Source: JBIKLM01 sp044375105
Lineage (GTDB): Bacteria; Planctomycetota; UBA1135; GCA-002686595
Length of the DNA: 45,414 nt
Assembly: GCA_044375105.1 (NCBI GenBank)
Contig: JBILNK010000010.1
Span: forward strand, 1 to 45,414
Reading direction: 5' to 3'
The notes beneath the pieces are model-generated. The model was not told the origin of the DNA and did no database searches. It saw only the letters and a list, made by a program, of their open reading frames with translations. A program made the translations under genes and the position numbers. Shown in pieces: positions 41,336 to 45,414 of the stretch (positions within the stretch are counted from its first letter, which is position 1; each line of letters begins with the position of its first letter).

Positions 41336-41620
41336 ATGAGCCAGCACAGCGCCGACGATCCGGCCCTGGCCGCCGAACGCTTCGGCGGCCCCTTCGGCTA
41401 TTTCATCACCCGGTTGGGCTACCAGGCGCTGCTGGCCCTGGGGGTGCTCGAAAATCCCGTCACCGGCCATTCCCGCGTCGATCTGACCCAGGCGCGCTTG
41501 ATCCACGCGGACCTGCGCATGCTGCAGAAGAAAACGCGCGGCAATCTGACCTCGGATGAGAGCGACAAGCTGTCCGAGGTGTTGGGCCAGCTCGAGCAGC
41601 GCCTCGAGCAGCTCGATTAG
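41336..41620 (+). CDS. DUF1844 family small protein
   Basis: 94 residues. It shows the DUF1844 core: YFITRLGYQALLALGVLENP, followed by DLTQARLIHADLRMLQKKTRGNLT-like helix text (residues about 49-72) and LSEVLGQLEQRLEQL. The family is found widely in Planctomycetota, Acidobacteriota and Deltaproteobacteria and has no known function. It lies alone, convergent with the next gene, and stops with TAG rather than the usual TGA. Confidence 0.85.
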   Translation: MSQHSADDPALAAERFGGPFGYFITRLGYQALLALGVLENPVTGHSRVDLTQARLIHADLRMLQKKTRGNLTSDESDKLSEVLGQLEQRLEQLD

Positions 41621-41945
41621 CCGCGCAGTCCTGGGCCGCGGGGCCGGGGGGGATGGGTTCCTGGGCAGGACAGCCCCGGGGGCTTGAACCCGTCCGAGCG
41701 GCAGGGGTTCTCGGGCGCTCGGGCCGCGCTGCCATGGGTCCAGCGGCCGGCCGGACGCCCAGGGCGCCCGCAGGCGCGGCCGGCCGTGCGCCGCCAAGGA
41801 ACTTCGATCGGTGGACAGGGCCGCGGCCGGGAGGCCCCTTCGCGGCACGCCGCGCACGAAACGCACGAAACGCACGAAAGGGCGGCGCGGCAGGGACAGG
41901 GGCGGGCGCGGGCAGGCAACCTCCCGGTCGGCTCGGAGGGCGGGC
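41621..41945. other. gap between convergent genes with a triple 9-bp direct repeat
   Basis: No gene is seen. Three successive 9-bp units, GCACGAAAC, GCACGAAAC and GCACGAAAG, lie at 41854-41880, shortly beyond the end of the minus-strand EEP-family gene. They are visibly less GC-rich than the surroundings. Confidence 0.5.
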
Positions 41946-43034
41946 TCAGCCTTGCGGCGTGAACAGCAGGCGGGCGTACAGCGGCAGATGGTCGCTGCCC
42001 GCATCCGGGGCCAGGCGGGCGGCGCTGGCCGACAGGCCCGGGGTCAGGAACAGATGGTCGATGCGCACGATCGGCGGCGAGCTCAGGAACGGATAGCGGT
42101 TGCCGATCGGGAAGCTGAAGTCGAAGCCCCCGCCGCCCAGGCGATAGCCGTCGACCAGGCCCAGCTCCAGCAGCCGGCCGTAGATCGCGCTGGTTTCGGT
42201 GGAATTGAAGTCGCCCACCAGGATGCCCGGCACGCCGTCCTCGCGCGCCGCGCGCAACAGCGACTCGGCGGAGTCGAACAGATCCTGCGCGGTCGGCTCG
42301 GCGACGCCTTCCAGGGCCGCCAGCAGGCTCAGGTGCACCACGTGGATACGCAGCGCGCGGCCGTGGACATCGAGCTCGCACTCGAGGATGCCGCGCTCGC
42401 CGCCGCGCTCGACCAGCGCCGCGGAGCGGATCGGGTGTTTGGACAGCAGCCCGCGCCCGGCCACGCCGAGGGGGTACAGGGCGCGGTACGGGAAACGGCT
42501 CCCCAGGGCCGCCACCAGGCCCTCCGCCATGGCCGGGTTCAGCTCCTCGAGGGCCACCAGGTCGGGATCGAAGGCCTCGATCTCGGCCGCCACCCGCGGC
42601 CATTTGGCCACCGAGTTGCCCACGTTCAGGTTGTAGAGCGCCAAGGGCTGGCCCGCGGGGGCCCCGCTCTGCGCCTCCCCCGCGGGAGCCGGCTCGGCCA
42701 GGGCCGGCATCGGCTCGGCCAGCGCCGCGAAATAGGCGCACAGGGCCAAGGCGCCGCCGAGGTGCAGCAGCGCCAGCCGGCGCCGACGAGCCCACAGTTC
42801 GAGGCCCGCGAGGCCGATGCCCAGGGGCACCCACAGGTGCAGCAGATTCGAGAGCACGCTGACGCGCGCCAAGGGCAGCTCCCAGGGCGCCCGCGCCCAG
42901 GGGCCCGCCAGGGCGCCCAGCAGCATCGCCACCAGGGACAGGATCGAGACAGCCCCGAGGCCGCGCCGGGCCAGGGCGGCGATCGGGCGCGGCGCGGGCG
43001 ACGCGGGCAGGGGTTTTCGTTCTTGCAGCGGCAC
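41946..43034 (-). CDS. endonuclease/exonuclease/phosphatase-family membrane protein
   Basis: 362 residues. The N-terminal part has three hydrophobic helices (about 28-46, 66-80 and 88-108). The catalytic domain (about 130-360) carries the family residues: YNLNVGN, the Glu of LVALEELNP, HVVHLSLL, GILVGDFNSTETS (Asp and Asn) and the final GSDHLPLYARL with the Asp-His pair. All expected metal and catalytic residues are there. The family includes DNases, sphingomyelinases and inositol phosphatases, and this anchored form likely faces the periplasm. Its substrate is unknown. Confidence 0.85.
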   Translation of the reverse strand: MPLQERKPLPASPAPRPIAALARRGLGAVSILSLVAMLLGALAGPWARAPWELPLARVSVLSNLLHLWVPLGIGLAGLELWARRRRLALLHLGGALALCAYFAALAEPMPALAEPAPAGEAQSGAPAGQPLALYNLNVGNSVAKWPRVAAEIEAFDPDLVALEELNPAMAEGLVAALGSRFPYRALYPLGVAGRGLLSKHPIRSAALVERGGERGILECELDVHGRALRIHVVHLSLLAALEGVAEPTAQDLFDSAESLLRAAREDGVPGILVGDFNSTETSAIYGRLLELGLVDGYRLGGGGFDFSFPIGNRYPFLSSPPIVRIDHLFLTPGLSASAARLAPDAGSDHLPLYARLLFTPQG

Positions 43035-43139
43035 GAGAGCACTCTAGGGCCCGGAAGCCCCCGCGCGGTGGAACCCGGCCCCGCCCGCGGCCGTCCCCGA
43101 GAGTTCCCGAGTTGCCCCTTTCTCCGACCCCGGCCGCCC

Positions 43140-44747
43140 ATGCCCCTCCCCCCCTGGCTCGCCGCGCTGGCCCTCGCCGCCGCCCCGCCCGCCGACCTGA
43201 ATTTCAGCCACGGGGTCCTGGGCGCGGACCTGCGCTTCACCGTGACCGGCACCCCGGGGGCCCTGGCGCTGCTCTCCGTGGCGCTGACGCCGGGCCCGAC
43301 GCCGCTGCCCTGCGGCCCGGTGGCCAGCCTCGAGCAGGACTTCGCCAGCTCGGTGCTTTTCACCGCCCTGCCCCTCGACGCGGGCGGCGTCGGGCTCTTG
43401 GTCCAATCCCTGCCGAGCAGCCCCGGCCTCGCGGGCCTCGACCTCTACGGGCAAGCGATCGAATTCGCCCCCCTGGCCCTGTGCCCGATCAACGCGGTCA
43501 GCAACCCGCTGCGCTTCAGCCTGGTGCCCTTGGCGGTGGCCACGATCGGCGTCGGTTCGATGAACCAAGCGCGCAGCGAGCACAGCTTCACGATCCTGCC
43601 GGATGGCACGGGCCTGGTGGCGGGCGGCAAGCTGCCGGACCCGAGCAACCCGGCGCTGGTCAGCAGCCTCGAGATCTACGACCCGCGGCGCGAGGAGTTC
43701 CACCTGCTGACCACCACGCTGACCACGGCGCGCGCCCACCACCAGGCCGTGGCGCTGCCGGACGGGCGCGTGCTGATCCTGGGCGGCGTGGGCCCGGGCG
43801 GGCAGGTGCTGGCCAGCGTGGAGGGGTTCCTGCGCCAGCCGCGCACGATCGCGACCCTGGCGCCCATGTCGCGGCCGCGCGTGTTCCATTCGGCCACGCT
43901 GCTGCCCGATGGGCGCGTGCTGGTGCTGGGCGGCCTGGCCGGGCAGTTCAAGCTCGAAAACAAGTACGGTTTCCCGCAGAGCTTCTTCGGGCCGCAGGGC
44001 CAGGGTCCGCAGCTCTCGGGCGCGCCGGAGATCTTCGACCCGAGCAACAACAGCTGGAGCCCCTTGCCGATCTCCGGGCTGCTGGCTCGCGCCGGCCACC
44101 AGGCCACGCGCCTCAAGGACGGCCGCGTGCTGATCACCGGCGGACTCATCTTCGACGCCCAGGGCAACCGTCTGGTGACCACGCCGCGGGTCGAGGTGCT
44201 CGATCCGAGCACCTGGAGCTTGGCCGCGCTCAACGAGCCCCTGATGGCGCGCGCTTTCCATGCCTCGGTGCCCAAGGTGCAGGGCGGCGCCCTGTTCGCC
44301 GGCGGCGGCGAGGTCCTGTACTCGCTCGCCGGCATCGCCATCGACGTGCAGAACGCGCCGCCGATGTCCTACTACGCGCCCGCCGGCGTTGCCCTGGGGA
44401 GCTTCCTGGCAGCGCCGCCGCTGCCGGACCCGGCCCCGCTGCGCATCCTGCTGTGCGTGCCGCAGAACAGCCCCAACGCCAAGTACTTCGTAGTGCCCTG
44501 CCCGGACCCGCCGCCGCCGGTCGGCGCGCCGCCGCCGCCGTCCCACGCGGGCGTGGTCTATCTCTATGACGAGCCCGGCAACGTCTGGAATCCGATCGGC
44601 ACCACCACGCTGTACCGGCCTGGACACCGCGCGCTGCACTTCGAAGACCAGGCGCGCACGGCCATCGTGGGCAGCGCCTGGCCCACGCCGTCGGGCTCGC
44701 CGGGCCCCTACGATCTGACCCACGAGGTCTTCGCGCCGCTGCCCTGA
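43140..44747 (+). CDS. secreted kelch-type beta-propeller protein
   Basis: 535 residues. A short signal-like N-terminus (PLPPWLAALALAAAPPA) precedes an all-beta domain (about 18-140: GADLRFTVTGTPGALALLSV, PLDAGGVGLLVQSLPSSPG, LAGLDLYGQAIEFA). From about 140 a kelch-like propeller follows with repeated units of the form DGRVLILGGVG, DGRVLVLGGLAG and DGRVLITGGLIF, each after a His-rich RAHHQAV, VFHSATLL or AGHQATRL turn. Propeller proteins bind proteins or sugars. The N-terminal domain resembles the C-terminus of the protease at 25.6 kb. A Pro-rich insertion lies near residue 460. Confidence 0.75.
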   Translation: MPLPPWLAALALAAAPPADLNFSHGVLGADLRFTVTGTPGALALLSVALTPGPTPLPCGPVASLEQDFASSVLFTALPLDAGGVGLLVQSLPSSPGLAGLDLYGQAIEFAPLALCPINAVSNPLRFSLVPLAVATIGVGSMNQARSEHSFTILPDGTGLVAGGKLPDPSNPALVSSLEIYDPRREEFHLLTTTLTTARAHHQAVALPDGRVLILGGVGPGGQVLASVEGFLRQPRTIATLAPMSRPRVFHSATLLPDGRVLVLGGLAGQFKLENKYGFPQSFFGPQGQGPQLSGAPEIFDPSNNSWSPLPISGLLARAGHQATRLKDGRVLITGGLIFDAQGNRLVTTPRVEVLDPSTWSLAALNEPLMARAFHASVPKVQGGALFAGGGEVLYSLAGIAIDVQNAPPMSYYAPAGVALGSFLAAPPLPDPAPLRILLCVPQNSPNAKYFVVPCPDPPPPVGAPPPPSHAGVVYLYDEPGNVWNPIGTTTLYRPGHRALHFEDQARTAIVGSAWPTPSGSPGPYDLTHEVFAPLP

Positions 44748-44760
44748 AGGCTCAGCGCTC

Positions 44761-44873
44761 CCGCGCCGGATGCCGGCGCGGGCCGGGCCGCCGGATGGCG
44801 GCCCAAAGGCATGCGGACGGGCTGCTCTGACTGCCCGGGCCGCGTCCGAGCGGATTTTTATCAACCCGTCAGC
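44761..44873 (-). repeat. dispersed 3' element, copy A, with a second hairpin
   Basis: On the minus strand it starts at the TGA of the formylglycine-type gene: TGACGGGTTGATAAAAATCC, GCAGTCAGAGCAGCCCGTCC, GCATGCCTTT and a perfect 8-bp hairpin GGGCCGCC-ATCC-GGCGGCCC (44785-44804). A second perfect hairpin, CGCGCCGG-ATG-CCGGCGCG, follows at about 44762-44780. On the plus strand GGATTTTTATC gives a T5 run that could help end the kelch transcript. Confidence 0.7.
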
Positions 44874-45414
44874 GCGGCGCCGCAGGCCGCAGGCCGGTCT
44901 CCGCGCGCGGGTCGGTGACCGCATAAAAAAACGGTCGCCGGCGCGCTTCCCAGATCATCTCCGCGGCCTCGAGCGGCAGATAGAAGGGCAACCCGAACAC
45001 GGCCCGGCGCGAGGGGTCCACCTGGCCGGCGGCGTCGATCGACGGCTCCTGTCACCACTCTTCGAGGTTGCCGAGCAGATCGACGAAGCCCAGCGGGTTG
45101 ACGCCGCGGCTGCCCACGCGGACGGGCGCCGTCTGGGCCACGACTTCGAGCTCCGGCAAGCGCGCCGCGTCGCCGCCCCACCAGAAGGGGGTCGAGAGGC
45201 CCGCCTCGGCGGCCGCCAGGCATTCGGCGTGCAGCGGAAAGCGCAGCGCGCCGGCCGAAAGCACGGCGGCGGCCGCGTTCCAGCTGAGGGGCCGCGCGGG
45301 CGCCAGGGTATCGCTGGCCGCGGCCGGCGGTCCGCCGAGCCGCTCCCACTGCGACATGGTCAGCTCGCACTGGGCCAACAGGCAGGGCGCGAGCCCGGGG
45401 GCTTCGAGCGGCAG
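44869..45414 (-). pseudogene. formylglycine-generating-enzyme-like gene with in-frame TGA (5' end outside window)
   Basis: The start lies beyond the right edge. The visible frame reads CELTMSQWERLGG, RPLSWNAAAAVL, LRFPLHAECLAAAEAGLSTP, FWWGGDAARLPEL and FVDLLGNLEEW, matching the FGE/SUMF1 pattern in order (CEVT..QW, P..VSW.DA, RLPTEAEWE.AARAG, PF.WG and LGNVWEW). A TGA at 45052-45054 follows directly. The same frame then stays open for 61 codons (QEPSIDAAGQ, FYAVTDPRAETGLRPAAPR) and keeps the family's C-terminal R...GLR ending before a second TGA at 44869. Family members commonly have Cys after WEW. It may be a nonsense mutation, a sequencing error or a recoded codon. The key FGE cysteines are not visible, so enzyme activity is doubtful. 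Confidence 0.65.

Noticed and set aside
45020..45054. Bacterial SECIS element after the in-frame TGA
   Set aside because: The only hairpin near the TGA is a short perfect palindrome with a GATC centre, too close to the TGA and without the expected loop features, so selenocysteine is not asserted.
1..45414. CRISPR arrays, insertion sequences, phage genes or attachment sites
   Set aside because: No regularly spaced repeats, transposase or integrase motifs, or tRNA-associated duplication were seen. The tRNA-Thr is not followed by a repeated 3' end within the window.

Overview
The window is about 45.4 kb of very GC-rich bacterial chromosome. The genes point to a diderm bacterium that makes LPS, most likely a Planctomycetota (PVC group) species of a deep, high-GC lineage. 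The LPS evidence is an LpxH-like phosphoesterase, KdsB (CMP-KDO synthetase), TonB/ExbB/ExbD and a DUF5916-type outer-membrane protein. The Planctomycetota evidence is a fused DUF2231, cytochrome c and leucine-rich-repeat protein, and secreted proteins carrying an all-beta domain that I associate with that phylum. Shine-Dalgarno sequences are rare, nearly all stops are TGA, and no phage, insertion sequence or CRISPR array is visible. It looks like ordinary core chromosome with lineage-specific secreted and membrane proteins.

Layout: 1-1.6 kb, end of an LpxH-like gene and an MJ1255-type glycosyltransferase. 1.8-9.9 kb, a degenerate M16-like secreted protein, BtpA family, PhoX-like phosphatase, an unknown membrane protein and a CBM9/DUF5916 outer-membrane protein. 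10.4-15.2 kb (minus), a secreted TPR protein, ExbB, ExbD and TonB, then a secreted coiled-coil protein. 15.5-18.1 kb (plus, divergent from it), two SPFH/band-7 proteins and a small membrane protein. 18.2-25.9 kb, the DUF2231/cytochrome c/LRR protein, BolA and monothiol glutaredoxin, a saccharopine-dehydrogenase-like enzyme, threonine ammonia-lyase and a lysyl-endopeptidase-like secreted protease. 25.9-29.1 kb, a FecCD-type ABC importer with a divergent binding lipoprotein. 29.5 kb, tRNA-Thr(CGU). 29.9-33.9 kb, a secreted HEAT-repeat protein with an embedded pseudo-receiver domain, divergent from a sigma-54 response regulator. 34-41.6 kb, a LysM protein, a GT-C membrane protein, a lipoprotein, overlapping kdsB-pyrG and a DUF1844 protein. 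41.9-45.4 kb, an endonuclease/exonuclease/phosphatase-fold membrane protein, a kelch-type secreted protein and a formylglycine-generating-enzyme-like gene interrupted by an in-frame TGA.

The most unusual signal is not a gene. A dispersed element of roughly 90-140 bp recurs at the 3' ends of many genes. In most copies it begins at the TGA stop codon, continues through a conserved GTC-GA-GCCCGTCCG block and ends in a hairpin, GGGCCGCC-ATCC-GGCGGCCC. At least seven good copies occur here, on both strands and always between genes. Second are the in-frame TGA of the formylglycine-type gene, placed where the family normally has Cys, and the secreted HEAT protein with a receiver-like domain that lacks the phosphoacceptor Asp.
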